Shown: positions 36,803 through 45,438 of the stretch, one piece after another
Numbering within the stretch: position 1 is the stretch's first letter
Layout: every line of letters starts with the position of its first letter
DNA from: Fischerella sp. PCC 9431
Lineage (GTDB): Bacteria; Cyanobacteriota; Cyanobacteriia; Cyanobacteriales; Nostocaceae
Length of the DNA: 64,000 bases
Assembly (NCBI RefSeq): GCF_000447295.1
Contig: NZ_KE650771.1
Location: 188,184 to 252,183, forward strand
Direction of reading: 5' to 3'
The notes under the pieces: model-generated
What the model saw: the letters and a program-made list of their open reading frames with translations, nothing else
What the model was told of the DNA's origin: nothing
Databases searched by the model: none
Position numbers and translations under genes: made by a program

Positions 36803-36882
36803 GTGAGAATTTTGAATCAAATTACTGTTGACTCAACCGATGACTCCAGAGAGTTTACTGTTTGATTTACCACCGGGCGTGG

Positions 36883-37035
36883 TTAGCGTCGGTTTGACTT
36901 GCGTGTTCCACCAGCCATTTCATACTCATAACTATTTTTGCCATAGCGATACGACTCAGAAACCAAAGTTTGCTGGGTCAAAGGTATACTGATGATGCTT
37001 GTCGCCAAATCAGGGTTAGCATTGCGACAAAGGGA
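36883..37035 (-). pseudogene. Possible 3' remnant of a gene cut off by a repeat
   Basis: The minus strand holds an open frame of about 50 codons ending at TAA 36883. Its last part (LVSESYRYGKNSYEYEMAGG, then TRKSNRR) has the even codon use and composition of a real C-terminus. No start codon or ribosome binding site precedes it, and the frame runs directly into the family B repeat at 37037. It could be the tail of a lost exported protein. No family recognised. Confidence 0.3.
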
Positions 37036-37036
37036 A

Positions 37037-37092
37037 TTCGTAGTCAGCACTTCAGTGCATCAAACTGAGCGATAAATCGCTCACTACAAACC
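37037..37092. repeat. Dispersed hairpin repeat, family B copy 4
   Basis: TTCGTAGTCAGCACTTCAGTGC at the left, GAGCGATAAATCGCTCACTACAAACC at the right. The inner hairpins differ from the other copies, but the outer ends are the same. Confidence 0.7.
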
Positions 37093-37125
37093 TTGCAACT
37101 ACTAACTACTAAATTTTTTTTTCCA

Positions 37126-38073
37126 ATGCGAGAACTTTATCCACCCATTGAGCCTTATAAAGAAGGTAAATTACAAGTATCAGATATTCATACTATTTAT
37201 TTTGAAGAGTCTGGTAATCCCCAAGGTAAACCGATAGTTTTACTACATGGTGGCCCTGGTGGGGGTTGTCCACCATTTTATCGCCAATACTTCCATCCAG
37301 AAAAATGGCGATTGATTATGTTTGATCAACGTGGTTGTGGGAAAAGTACACCCCATGCTGAATTGCGAGAAAATACCACATGGGATTTAGTTAATGATAT
37401 TGAAAAACTACGAGAACATTTAGGTATTGAAAAATGGGCTGTTTTTGGTGGTAGCTGGGGAAGTACTCTCTCGTTAGCCTACAGTGAAACTCATCCAGAA
37501 CGCTGTTCTGGGCTAATTTTGCGGGGCATTTTTATGCTACGACAAAAAGAATTACACTGGTTTTATCAAGAAGGAGCAAGTTACATTTTTCCTGATGCTT
37601 GGGAAGAATATCTTAAACCCATTCCTGTAGCAGAACGTGACGATTTGCTAACAGCATATTATCAACGTTTGACAAGTCCTGATATGCAAATTAGGCTGGA
37701 AGCTGCCCGTGCTTGGTCAATTTGGGAAGCAAGTACTAGTAGATTGTTTCCAGACCCAGAGTTGATGCAAAAGTTTGGTGAGAATGAATTTGCTGATGCT
37801 TTTGCACGAATTGAGTGTCATTATTTTATTCACAAAGGCTTTTTTGAGCCAGAAGATTATTTACTTTTAAATGTTGCACGCATTCGTCATATTCCAGCAG
37901 TAATTGTGCAAGGGCGTTATGATGTAGTTTGCCCAATGATATCAGCTTGGGAATTACATCGTGCTTGGCCAGAAGCAGAATTTATTGTTGTTCCTGATGC
38001 GGGACATTCAATGAGTGAACCAGGAATTACAAGTGCTTTGATTACCGCAACAGATAAGTTTGCTTCTTTGTAA
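37126..38073 (+). CDS. pip: Proline iminopeptidase
   Basis: An alpha/beta hydrolase that removes N-terminal proline from peptides. The oxyanion segment is LLHGGPGGGCPPFYRQYF, the nucleophile Ser is in FGGSWGSTLSLAY, and the Asp and His are in GRYDVVCP and PDAGHSMSEPG, the standard order for this family. The start is placed at ATG 37126 (MRELYPPIEPY), because the upstream TTG at 37093 adds residues the family lacks and lies at the edge of a repeat. Length 315 is normal. Transcribed alone. Confidence 0.93.
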   Translation: MRELYPPIEPYKEGKLQVSDIHTIYFEESGNPQGKPIVLLHGGPGGGCPPFYRQYFHPEKWRLIMFDQRGCGKSTPHAELRENTTWDLVNDIEKLREHLGIEKWAVFGGSWGSTLSLAYSETHPERCSGLILRGIFMLRQKELHWFYQEGASYIFPDAWEEYLKPIPVAERDDLLTAYYQRLTSPDMQIRLEAARAWSIWEASTSRLFPDPELMQKFGENEFADAFARIECHYFIHKGFFEPEDYLLLNVARIRHIPAVIVQGRYDVVCPMISAWELHRAWPEAEFIVVPDAGHSMSEPGITSALITATDKFASL

Positions 38074-38176
38074 ACAGAGGAAACGGGGAACGCCACAAGC
38101 TAGATCACAGGAGCGATCGCTCTGGTGCAAAAACGGCATACACTTTTGATGGTGAAGTTGACATCAAGAGGTTGCT

Positions 38177-38926
38177 GTGGCTGAATTTTTGTTTATAACT
38201 GATTTGGATCATACTCTGGTCGGCGATGATCAAGCGCTGTTGGTATTAAACGATCGCTTGCAAAAACACCGCCAAGAGCATGGTACAAAGATTGTTTATG
38301 CTACAGGGCGATCGCCTGTTTTGTACCGCGAACTTCAACAAGAAAAAAATCTTCTTGAACCAGATGCCTTGATTTTATCTGTGGGAACAGAAATATACTT
38401 GGATGGTAGCGATCGCCCAGACTCAACTTGGGCAACAATACTTTCACAGGGATGGGAAAGAGATTTAGTATTATCTAAAACTTCGTACTTTCCTGAGTTA
38501 AAACTACAGCCAGATTCTGAACAGCGTCCTTTTAAAGTCAGCTTTTTTCTAGAACAGGAGGCATCTGTAACTGTTTTACCAAAACTAGAGTCGGAGTTGC
38601 TCAAATCTAATTTAAATGTAAAGTTAATCTACAGCAGTGGTATAGACCTTGACATTGTGCCTCGCAAGAGCGATAAAGGTCAGGCAGTACAGTTTCTTCG
38701 CCAAAAATGGAAATTTGTAGCAGAACAAACTGTTGTCTGTGGTGATTCTGGTAATGATATTGCTTTATTCGCAGCAGGCAATGAACGTGGGATTATTGTT
38801 GGGAATGCTCGTAGTGAGTTACTCCAGTGGCACAATGAAAATCCCGCTAATCACCGCTATTTGGCACAAAATGCCTGTGCAGGTGGTATTATCGAAGGCT
38901 TAAGTTATTTTGGATTGATAAAATAA
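38177..38926 (+). CDS. spp: Sucrose-phosphate phosphatase
   Basis: A HAD-superfamily phosphatase that removes phosphate from sucrose-6-phosphate. Motif I is [12 protein letters not shown] (nucleophile Asp9, acid Asp11). YATGRSP lies at about residue 41, the conserved Lys is in [10 protein letters not shown] (about 165), and motif IV is [12 protein letters not shown]. At 249 residues it matches the short cyanobacterial enzyme. The start is GTG 38177 with AAGAGG upstream. ruvA starts 1 bp after its stop, so the two are co-transcribed without obvious functional relation. A general sugar or mannosyl-3-phosphoglycerate phosphatase is the alternative. Confidence 0.88.
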   Translation: MAEFLFITDLDHTLVGDDQALLVLNDRLQKHRQEHGTKIVYATGRSPVLYRELQQEKNLLEPDALILSVGTEIYLDGSDRPDSTWATILSQGWERDLVLSKTSYFPELKLQPDSEQRPFKVSFFLEQEASVTVLPKLESELLKSNLNVKLIYSSGIDLDIVPRKSDKGQAVQFLRQKWKFVAEQTVVCGDSGNDIALFAAGNERGIIVGNARSELLQWHNENPANHRYLAQNACAGGIIEGLSYFGLIK

Positions 38927-38927
38927 A

Positions 38928-39566
38928 ATGATTAGTTATCTCAAAGGCATCGTTGCTGGCATTCAAAAACATAGTGGAAATCGCCATATCTTGACTCTCG
39001 AAGTCAACGGTATTGGTTACGATTTACAAATCCCCGCCCGGTTAGCACAGCAGCTACCAGAATCCGGAGGTGAAGTACAAGTCTTTACCCATTACCAAGT
39101 TCGCGAGGAAGTACCGTTGTTGTACGGTTTTGGTTCTCCAGCAGAACGAGATGTATTTCGTCATTTGCTGAGTGTAAGTGGGATTGGTGCGGCTTTGGCG
39201 ATCGCTTTACTCGATACTTTGGAACTGCCAGAATTAGTCCAGACTATTATTAGTGCTAACGTACAATTGTTGATTCAAGCCCCTGGCGTCGGCAAAAAAA
39301 CCGCAGAACGCATTTGTTTGGAATTAAAAAGCAAATTAATCGAATGGCGCAAAACAGCAGGCTTTTTCGTCGCTACAGGCGGCCCAGCACCAGGAATTCT
39401 CGAAGAAGTGCAAATGACTCTCCTAGCTTTGGGTTACACTCCTAACGAAGTCAGCCACGCTTTACACGTAGTCAGCGAAGACATTGGACTACCAAAAGAT
39501 GCACTCTTAGAAGAATGGCTAAGACAAGCGATCGCTCATCTTAGTAGTAGTGAATGTAGTTATTAG
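38928..39566 (+). CDS. ruvA: Holliday junction helicase subunit RuvA
   Basis: The tetrameric DNA-binding subunit that loads RuvB on Holliday junctions. It starts [13 protein letters not shown] with the OB-fold segment [15 protein letters not shown]. Two helix-hairpin-helix motifs follow ([16 protein letters not shown] and [19 protein letters not shown]) and the flexible C-terminal domain ends in [12 protein letters not shown]. Length 212 is normal. It begins 1 bp after the spp stop. Confidence 0.96.
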   Translation: MISYLKGIVAGIQKHSGNRHILTLEVNGIGYDLQIPARLAQQLPESGGEVQVFTHYQVREEVPLLYGFGSPAERDVFRHLLSVSGIGAALAIALLDTLELPELVQTIISANVQLLIQAPGVGKKTAERICLELKSKLIEWRKTAGFFVATGGPAPGILEEVQMTLLALGYTPNEVSHALHVVSEDIGLPKDALLEEWLRQAIAHLSSSECSY

Positions 39567-39651
39567 TTATTGGTCAGTGGTCATTTGTCAATGATCAAGA
39601 ATTATTCTGAATTATTTATTATTAGTTATTAGTTCCCTAATTTTAAAATTT

Positions 39652-40218
39652 TTAACGTTCCAAATATTGGAAATTTTGCATACACCTTTTCTGCAATGCA
39701 CCAGGAAGGAATCTTTTGTAAATTTGCAAAATTTTTTCTTGGCTTTGATTTGTACGCGGTAGTTTACCATAATTAATGAAATTATATTTTTCATTAGGGT
39801 AAAAATCGACAATGTAATTGTGATTGATAGAGCTATCTCTCGTGTCTAAAGCATTAATTCTGACAGCACCATTATTCATCGCCTGCATGTGAAATTGATA
39901 AGTAAAGTCATGAGAATTTTTTTTCAGAAAATCTCCGACTTTGTCAGCAACTCCATCACCAAAACTTTCTCTATACAACTCCTGCAAAAGAAAGTTGTAA
40001 GGTGCCAAATTCCGTGTCTTGGAAAAGACGCATAACAGGCTTTTTTTATCACCAGTATTTGGTACATGGCTCTTCATTAAAGGCCATATCTTATCTTGAT
40101 AAACACTTTGGGCAACAATGTGTACTGTTTTATTGTTATCAACAGTATTTGCTGTGACAACTTGTGGAGCTAAGATTGACGTCGATAAGCTGACTAAAAG
40201 CCATTTGGGTATATTCAT
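39652..40218 (-). CDS. Hypothetical exported protein
   Basis: A 188-residue protein with a signal peptide (PKWLLVSLSTSILAPQVVTANT). The mature part has two cysteines (about 63 and 180) and a soluble helix/strand mix, without repeats or known catalytic motifs. It faces ruvA convergently. The family is not recognised. The presence of a clean signal peptide and an ATG at 40218 supports it as a real gene. Confidence 0.6.
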   Translation of the reverse strand: MNIPKWLLVSLSTSILAPQVVTANTVDNNKTVHIVAQSVYQDKIWPLMKSHVPNTGDKKSLLCVFSKTRNLAPYNFLLQELYRESFGDGVADKVGDFLKKNSHDFTYQFHMQAMNNGAVRINALDTRDSSINHNYIVDFYPNEKYNFINYGKLPRTNQSQEKILQIYKRFLPGALQKRCMQNFQYLER

Positions 40219-40482
40219 ATTTTTTAAAGATACCGTGTATCTAGTAAAAGAAGACAGTGCCGCTTAACGATTTATTATGCGGAAACTTTCTATATAACAT
40301 TCATATTCGGGTACTATAGGGGATTTTTACCTATAACTACCTTAAGTAAACTGAATCACATAAAATTTTTCCACATAACATCCTCAATTAGAATCTTTTG
40401 CGGAAAATTTTTAATAAAATACTTCTAAAGTCAGTAAATTTTATAATTGGCTTATCATGCAGCATTACATGTATTGTCCCCA

Positions 40483-41673
40483 ATGCCCGATCCCTACGCT
40501 TGGATAGAACAATCTCTGGCAACAATCCACCGTGCAGATTGGTATCGTTCTGTACAGACAATCAACGGTTGCGGTGGTGCGACGGTGTTATTGGAGGGAC
40601 AGGAAGTAATTAATTTTGCCAGCAATGACTACTTGGGATTGGCTAGTGATCAACGTTTAATTGCGGCGGCGACTGCTGCTATCCAAGAATTTGGTACAGG
40701 TAGTACTGGTTCGCGTTTACTCAGTGGACATAGAGAATTACACAGGGAATTAGAAAGAGCGATCGCATCTCTGAAGCAAACAGAAGACGCTATAGTTTTC
40801 AGTTCTGGATATCTAGCAAATTTAGGCGCAATTACAGCTTTAGTAGGGAAGCGGGATTTAATCTTAGCTGACCAGTATAATCACTCCAGCCTCAAAAATG
40901 GCGCTATTTTGAGTGGTGCAGCAATTTTTGAATATTCTCACTGTGATGTCGAAGCTGTTAAAAATGAATTGAAGCGATCGCGTCAAAATTATCGACGTTG
41001 TTTACTCGCGACAGATAGCGTCTTTAGTATGGATGGTGATTTGTGTCCTTTACCTGCACTGGTGAATCTGGCGGAAGAATTTAGCTGTATGCTACTAGTC
41101 GATGAAGCTCATGGTACTGGAGTTTTAGGAAAAACAGGTGCAGGGTGCGTTGAGTATTTCGACTGCACAGGTAAGCAATTAGTACAAATGGGAACATTAA
41201 GTAAAGCTTTGGGTAGCTTAGGCGGATATATTGCTGGAAGTGCAAGCTTAATTGACTATTTACAAAATCGCGCCTCCAGTTGGATCTATACTACTGCTCT
41301 TTCACCCGCAGATACAGCCGCAGCGTTAGCAGCTATTAATATAGTTAAACAAGAACCGCAACGCCGCGCTCAATTATGGAAAAATGTCGATTACTTAAAA
41401 CAGTTAATCCAACAACATTTAACTGATCTCAAATTACTTCCTTCAGAATCACCGATTATTTGCTTACAATTTGCTAGCGCCAAAGACGCACTCCAAGCAG
41501 CAAAGCAACTCAAATCTGCTGGTATATTTGCTCCCGCGATTCGTCCTCCTACAGTTCCTACAAGTCGCATACGAGTTTCTCTCATGGCTACTCATGATCA
41601 AAAACATATTGAAAAATTAGTAGAAGTACTAAAATATAGCTCAACAAGCTTCTCCTTCTTTCAGGAAGACTAA
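40483..41673 (+). CDS. bioF: 8-amino-7-oxononanoate synthase (biotin synthesis)
   Basis: A PLP enzyme that joins pimeloyl thioester and alanine in biotin synthesis. [16 protein letters not shown] near the N-terminus, [24 protein letters not shown], and the Schiff-base Lys in [14 protein letters not shown] are all present. The start is placed at ATG 40483 ([10 protein letters not shown]); the TTG at 40447 adds an unrelated 12 residues. Length about 396. The 3' end overlaps the convergent 41641-42321 gene by 33 bp. Other alpha-oxoamine synthases share the motifs, but a stand-alone cyanobacterial copy is most likely BioF. Confidence 0.88.
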   Translation: MPDPYAWIEQSLATIHRADWYRSVQTINGCGGATVLLEGQEVINFASNDYLGLASDQRLIAAATAAIQEFGTGSTGSRLLSGHRELHRELERAIASLKQTEDAIVFSSGYLANLGAITALVGKRDLILADQYNHSSLKNGAILSGAAIFEYSHCDVEAVKNELKRSRQNYRRCLLATDSVFSMDGDLCPLPALVNLAEEFSCMLLVDEAHGTGVLGKTGAGCVEYFDCTGKQLVQMGTLSKALGSLGGYIAGSASLIDYLQNRASSWIYTTALSPADTAAALAAINIVKQEPQRRAQLWKNVDYLKQLIQQHLTDLKLLPSESPIICLQFASAKDALQAAKQLKSAGIFAPAIRPPTVPTSRIRVSLMATHDQKHIEKLVEVLKYSSTSFSFFQED

Positions 41674-42321
41674 CCGCCCTTCCTTATATGCTTGTCGTAA
41701 TGCGATCGCTTCTGACACAATTTTTTGAGCGGTTAATCCTTCAGAATCCATCATCTTTTGTAGAGTCACACCTGTGTGTTCATACTCAGAATGAATCGGA
41801 GGAATTTGACAGTAGCGTCCACCATTCTTTGTTCGTCGCCAGATACTCGGTTTTTCCGGTTTGGGTTGTCTAGGAGTGCGCCGTTGTTTAACTAAGGAAC
41901 GTACAGCTTCTTGGGTAATTGCAGTTATGTCTAACAAAGCATCTATGACTGGCTTGTATTTATTACTATTGTTTGCTAGCTGATAGACAGTCAATGGCTC
42001 GACTTGTGCTAAATCCTGGGGCGAAAACTTACTAAATACCGCCGCAATTTTCAGATATTTTTTTTCTTCACCTTTCCAGCCTTGGTCTACAAGTAGCTTT
42101 TTATACGCTTTGGCTGAAAGCTTCTGTTTTTGTTCAGCTAACCAAAAAGCATGATGCAAAATTGTTTGGGTGACATCCGCTAGCGAAAGCACTGGGAATT
42201 TGTCAGCATCAACGCTGTTGGGGTCATTTGCTTTTTCCTCAACGTATTTCTCAAACTCTGATAAAGCAATTACTTTTTCGTCAGCTTGCTCTGTAATTAC
42301 ATTATTTACTTGTGTCATCAT
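41641..42321 (-). CDS. Hypothetical protein
   Basis: A 226-residue hydrophilic protein starting at ATG 42321 (AAGG 8 nt upstream; the ATG at 42366 is less likely). The middle ([30 protein letters not shown]) is helical, and a basic segment ([19 protein letters not shown]) precedes a C-terminal helix. The composition suggests a nucleic-acid-associated protein, but no family is recognised. It overlaps bioF tail to tail. Confidence 0.6.
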   Translation of the reverse strand: MMTQVNNVITEQADEKVIALSEFEKYVEEKANDPNSVDADKFPVLSLADVTQTILHHAFWLAEQKQKLSAKAYKKLLVDQGWKGEEKKYLKIAAVFSKFSPQDLAQVEPLTVYQLANNSNKYKPVIDALLDITAITQEAVRSLVKQRRTPRQPKPEKPSIWRRTKNGGRYCQIPPIHSEYEHTGVTLQKMMDSEGLTAQKIVSEAIALRQAYKEGRLVFLKEGEAC

Positions 42322-42597
42322 AATATTAACCTTATAAAAACTTCCCGGTACGCACAACAAATCCATCGCCTTGAGTTACCAGAAAATTACGCAGGCGATC
42401 GCACTCATAAAGTGCTACTCAATTAATTAAGTAGTGGCTACGTGTACACGCGCCATCACCTCATGAAAAGTGAAAGTTTGAAAATAAATTTCTTAACTAG
42501 AACAATTGTACTACAAAAAACGCAAGAAAAAACCCCAGTAATACCCAAATTTTGGTCAAGGTGATGAAAAATTTATACACCAATACTCGAATCTGGG

Positions 42598-42651
42598 TTC
42601 GTAGTAAGCACTTCAGTGCTTAAATCAGGACTAAAGTCCTTACTACAAACC
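42598..42651. repeat. Dispersed hairpin repeat, family B copy 5
   Basis: GTTCGTAGTAAGCACTTCAGTGCTTAAATCAGG, then ACTAAAGTCCTTACTACAAACC. The ends match the other family B copies. Confidence 0.75.
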
Positions 42652-43068
42652 TAGTTTGAGTCAGTTTTAACTATTGATTAATCAAGGGGTTTCTAAGCCT
42701 GCCCGTTTTTTTGGGGACAATGCAAATGAGACTGCGATTTCAATCGCAGGCGGGTTCTTTGAACATTTGGGATGCTCCCTTAAATAAAATAACGAACACA
42801 AACAATAAAACCTGAGAAAAAGTAAATCTATAGTTAGTTAAATTATTGACAAAAATCTATGGTTTTATCAAACAAATTATTTGTTAATATCATAAATATT
42901 AAATACGTCAATATATATACATCAAAACATATTAATTTGTATATGTGGTCACAAAAATATTTGACATTAAATCATTGCCATATAAATCTATAGATAGATA
43001 CAAAGGTTTTTTAATCAAGTTAGTATTTGTCTTGGAAGAAGAGAAACATTTAAGTCATACCTCACTCT

Positions 43069-43101
43069 ACCCCTTGAGGATAAAATTAATCCTTTAGGGG
43101 T
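43069..43101. other. Stem-loop 40 bp downstream of psaJ
   Basis: ACCCCT pairs with AGGGGT and, inside a small mismatch, AGGAT pairs with ATCCT around AAAATTA. No T-tract follows leftward, so it may be a processing or stabilising structure for the psaJ transcript rather than a classical terminator. Confidence 0.45.
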
Positions 43102-43140
43102 ATTTATTGACAAAAATAAACAATCTTAATTGTGTTGAGT

Positions 43141-43290
43141 TTATGGCATTGGATGGAAGAGAAGATCAGGGAAAAAGAAGTTAAACACAGCCCAAGTCGA
43201 AAATGCAATTGATACTGCTAAAACAGCAAGAACTGGTGCTAGTGAAAGATATCGAAGGAAATAGCTTTTTTGCTCACTGGTATTTTGCAT
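43141..43290 (-). CDS. psaJ: Photosystem I subunit IX (PsaJ)
   Basis: A 49-residue protein on the minus strand. It has a polar N-terminus (MQNTSEQKSYFLRYLS), one transmembrane helix (LAPVLAVLAVSIAFSTWAVF) and the diagnostic PsaJ ending FFFPDLLFHPMP. The LAPV segment before the helix is also typical. GGAG lies about 9 nt before the ATG at 43290. PsaJ is a small PSI membrane subunit that contacts PsaF and binds chlorophyll and carotene. In most cyanobacteria psaJ follows psaF, but no psaF exists here, so this is an orphan copy and perhaps a paralogue expressed under special conditions. Confidence 0.9.
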   Translation of the reverse strand: MQNTSEQKSYFLRYLSLAPVLAVLAVSIAFSTWAVFNFFFPDLLFHPMP

Positions 43291-43863
43291 TGTTCATTCT
43301 CCAGAACAATTGAGTAAGTTGGTAAAAATTAACTTCCATAATCTTATTTATCTCTGTGATTGACAAAAATTCCCAAATAATCCTTTTGTAGGTTTGGGAA
43401 TTTAAATGACAACAAGATAAATAAATATGGGAGATTTAACCAATAAAGTAATTAATAATTATCCGCTAAGCTTCTAACTAAAGGAATAAGTTAGCTTGAA
43501 CATTTTCTATATTTTTAATAGTAATTTCTATCTATAAGTAGACGATAATATAATATTATTTTGATTCATTTTTATTTCATGAAAATATCCCCAAATCATG
43601 AAATAATGACTCTCATTCATAATACTTTTTGAGGAATATCTAAATATTTAAATGCGTTTTAAACGTAATTTAGCTATATATTAACCTTAGAATAATAGCA
43701 GGAACATGATTGATAGCAAATTGAAGAGTTTTTATATTGAGATGAAAGAAATATATTTGATTAATTTAATTTGCGATCGCAAACACAAATAACTTCAATT
43801 TGACTTTACATACGGAAGCTAATATGGGCTGATGGCGATCGCAGTACAGTCAAGCTCGACATT
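43291..43863. other. AT-rich intergenic region upstream of psaJ
   Basis: About 570 bp, very AT-rich, with the psaJ ribosome binding site at its left end. It has no open frame with a start signal and no psaF. It also receives the 3' end of the leftward DUF2141 gene, and no T-tract hairpin was found there. Confidence 0.45.
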
Positions 43864-44334
43864 TTATGGATCTAGCGAATATTTCATAGCAATCTTAATT
43901 GTTGCATTATTTCTCAGTGGGAAACTTGACTCTTTAAAATTTGGTATACCAGTTTTAACTGATATTGTTGGATTATTAGACACACCAAAACCCTCTTGTG
44001 GAATACCTAAAAAATCTCTGTTTAATTTGTAATCTCCATTTTGATCATCTACTACAGCGACAGCATAATTTCCAGGCTTTAATCCGTAGAATTGCTTTTT
44101 AATAGAACTTCCCTGAATCTGAACACAATCACTTTGCACTTCACTAGTATCACTCAGAGGAAATCCTTGTTCATTATTGTAAATTCTGAGGCAAACTTGC
44201 CCATTTTGATGACGGATTCCATTGACTAAAACAGTGAGATTGAGAGTGGAATTTTGATTTGCTTTTGCCAAGCCCAATATGACAAAATTAGAAACTAAAA
44301 ACAGATGAATTAGAGCAAGTCTATGTATGATCAT
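43864..44334 (-). CDS. DUF2141 exported protein
   Basis: About 156 residues, starting at ATG 44334 after discarding an in-frame TTG at 44343. A signal peptide (LALIHLFLVSNFVILGLAKA) is followed by the DUF2141 beta-sandwich: LNLTVLVNGIRHQNGQVCLRIYN, FYGLKPGNYAVAVVDDQNGDYKLN, and the ending FGVSNNP. Two cysteines may form a disulfide. Function is unknown; members are thought to be periplasmic or outer-membrane linked. It is the last of the co-directional genes of the polyketide region, 48 bp after the SDR gene, so it may or may not belong to the pathway. Confidence 0.82.
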   Translation of the reverse strand: MIIHRLALIHLFLVSNFVILGLAKANQNSTLNLTVLVNGIRHQNGQVCLRIYNNEQGFPLSDTSEVQSDCVQIQGSSIKKQFYGLKPGNYAVAVVDDQNGDYKLNRDFLGIPQEGFGVSNNPTISVKTGIPNFKESSFPLRNNATIKIAMKYSLDP

Positions 44335-44382
44335 ATTCAGCAAACCCTATTTAACAAGTTTCTCCCCAATACCCATTTCCTC

Positions 44383-45384
44383 TTACATTAATTTCTGAAT
44401 ATCTGTTATTTGCAACCATTCTTGAGTGTGTCGCATTCCCTGTTCTAAGTCAATTTTTGCCTCAAAATTTAAAAGCCTTTGAGCTTTGGAAATAGAATAA
44501 GCATAGGGACGAGAGAGAAAGTCTATAGTTTCTGGTAATAAATCAGCTTTTTTCCGAAAAAGTTTTTGTCCTTGTTCACGTACCCGCAGAAATAATTTGG
44601 CTTCATCTTTTGATAAAGAAAAAGGTACGGGTAAACCTGCTATTTCAGCTAAGTTTGTAAAATATTCTTTCCAAGAAGTATTTTTCCCATCAGTTATATT
44701 AAAAATCTCTCCGTATACTTCTTTTTCCATAGCCAGAAAAATGGCATCAATCAGGTTATCAATGTATAAATGGTTGATAACTCCTTGTCCATCGTTAATT
44801 AATGCGAATAAATTTCGCTGCATCATCACTATTGGTCGGACTATCCAGGGAATACTTCTCGGTCCATAAACATCACCTGGTCTAATGATAATGATCCCAA
44901 AATCTGGTGGAGTATTTAATTGTAAGAGTGCTGTTTCGGCTTCTATTTTTGTCTGACAGAAAGGATTATTCTCACCACGTAGTGGTCCCTCTTCCGTAAC
45001 ACCATCGGGATAGTTGAAACCGTAAACCATTGCACTTGAGAGATGAGTAAAAGTTTTGACACCAGCATTTTTCGCAGCTTTAGCCAGATTCACGGTTCCA
45101 CCCACATTGACCTCACGAAAATGCTTGAGTTGTCCAGTTTCTTGGACAATACCAGCTGTATGTAAAACAATGTCTACTCCCTGACAAGCCTTATGAGCAA
45201 TTGCAGAATCTGTGACACTACCAACCATTACTTCAGCACCTAGTTGTTGTGCTTTTTTGATTTTTTCTGCGGAACGTCCTAGTCCCCGGACTTTCATCCC
45301 TCGCGCTATGGCTAGTTCAGTAGTCCGCAAGCCAATAAATCCACCAATTCCTGAAATGAGGAGTGTTTGTCCGGAGAGGTTCAT
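44383..45384 (-). CDS. NAD-dependent epimerase/3-beta-HSD-type SDR with Phe in place of catalytic Tyr
   Basis: A 333-residue extended SDR. The cofactor motif is SGIGGFIG (11-18), TDS and HTAGIV follow, and SSAMVYGF gives the Ser region. At the position of the YxxxK pair the sequence reads F142-C-Q-T-K146. The codon is TTC, so the usual catalytic Tyr is replaced by Phe, while the Lys is kept. The rest (IIIRPGDVYGPRSIPW) is regular. It lies 54 bp after the PapA-like genes and 48 bp before the DUF2141 gene. It may reduce or oxidise a product of the cluster, act by an altered mechanism, or only bind NAD. Membership of the pathway is inferred from orientation and spacing. Confidence 0.82.
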   Translation of the reverse strand: MNLSGQTLLISGIGGFIGLRTTELAIARGMKVRGLGRSAEKIKKAQQLGAEVMVGSVTDSAIAHKACQGVDIVLHTAGIVQETGQLKHFREVNVGGTVNLAKAAKNAGVKTFTHLSSAMVYGFNYPDGVTEEGPLRGENNPFCQTKIEAETALLQLNTPPDFGIIIIRPGDVYGPRSIPWIVRPIVMMQRNLFALINDGQGVINHLYIDNLIDAIFLAMEKEVYGEIFNITDGKNTSWKEYFTNLAEIAGLPVPFSLSKDEAKLFLRVREQGQKLFRKKADLLPETIDFLSRPYAYSISKAQRLLNFEAKIDLEQGMRHTQEWLQITDIQKLM

Positions 45385-45438
45385 AAGAAAGTGGGTGTAG
45401 GAGTAATAAGAAGAATCTCTGTTTTTATCGGAACTGCT

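Larger units (their letters stand above)
42322..43140. other. Repeat-rich spacer between the 41641 gene and psaJ
   Basis: About 820 bp of mostly AT-rich DNA. It contains a family B repeat (42598-42651) and a CTGCGAT-TTCA-ATCGCAG hairpin at 42732-42749 next to CCCGTTTTTTTGGGG. A two-part stem-loop at 43069-43101 lies just past psaJ. The first 200 bp would hold the promoter of the leftward 41641 gene. Confidence 0.5.

Noticed and set aside
43041-43110. Rho-independent terminator for psaJ
   Set aside because: The stem-loop is convincing but no T-tract follows in the leftward direction, so it is listed only as a stem-loop.
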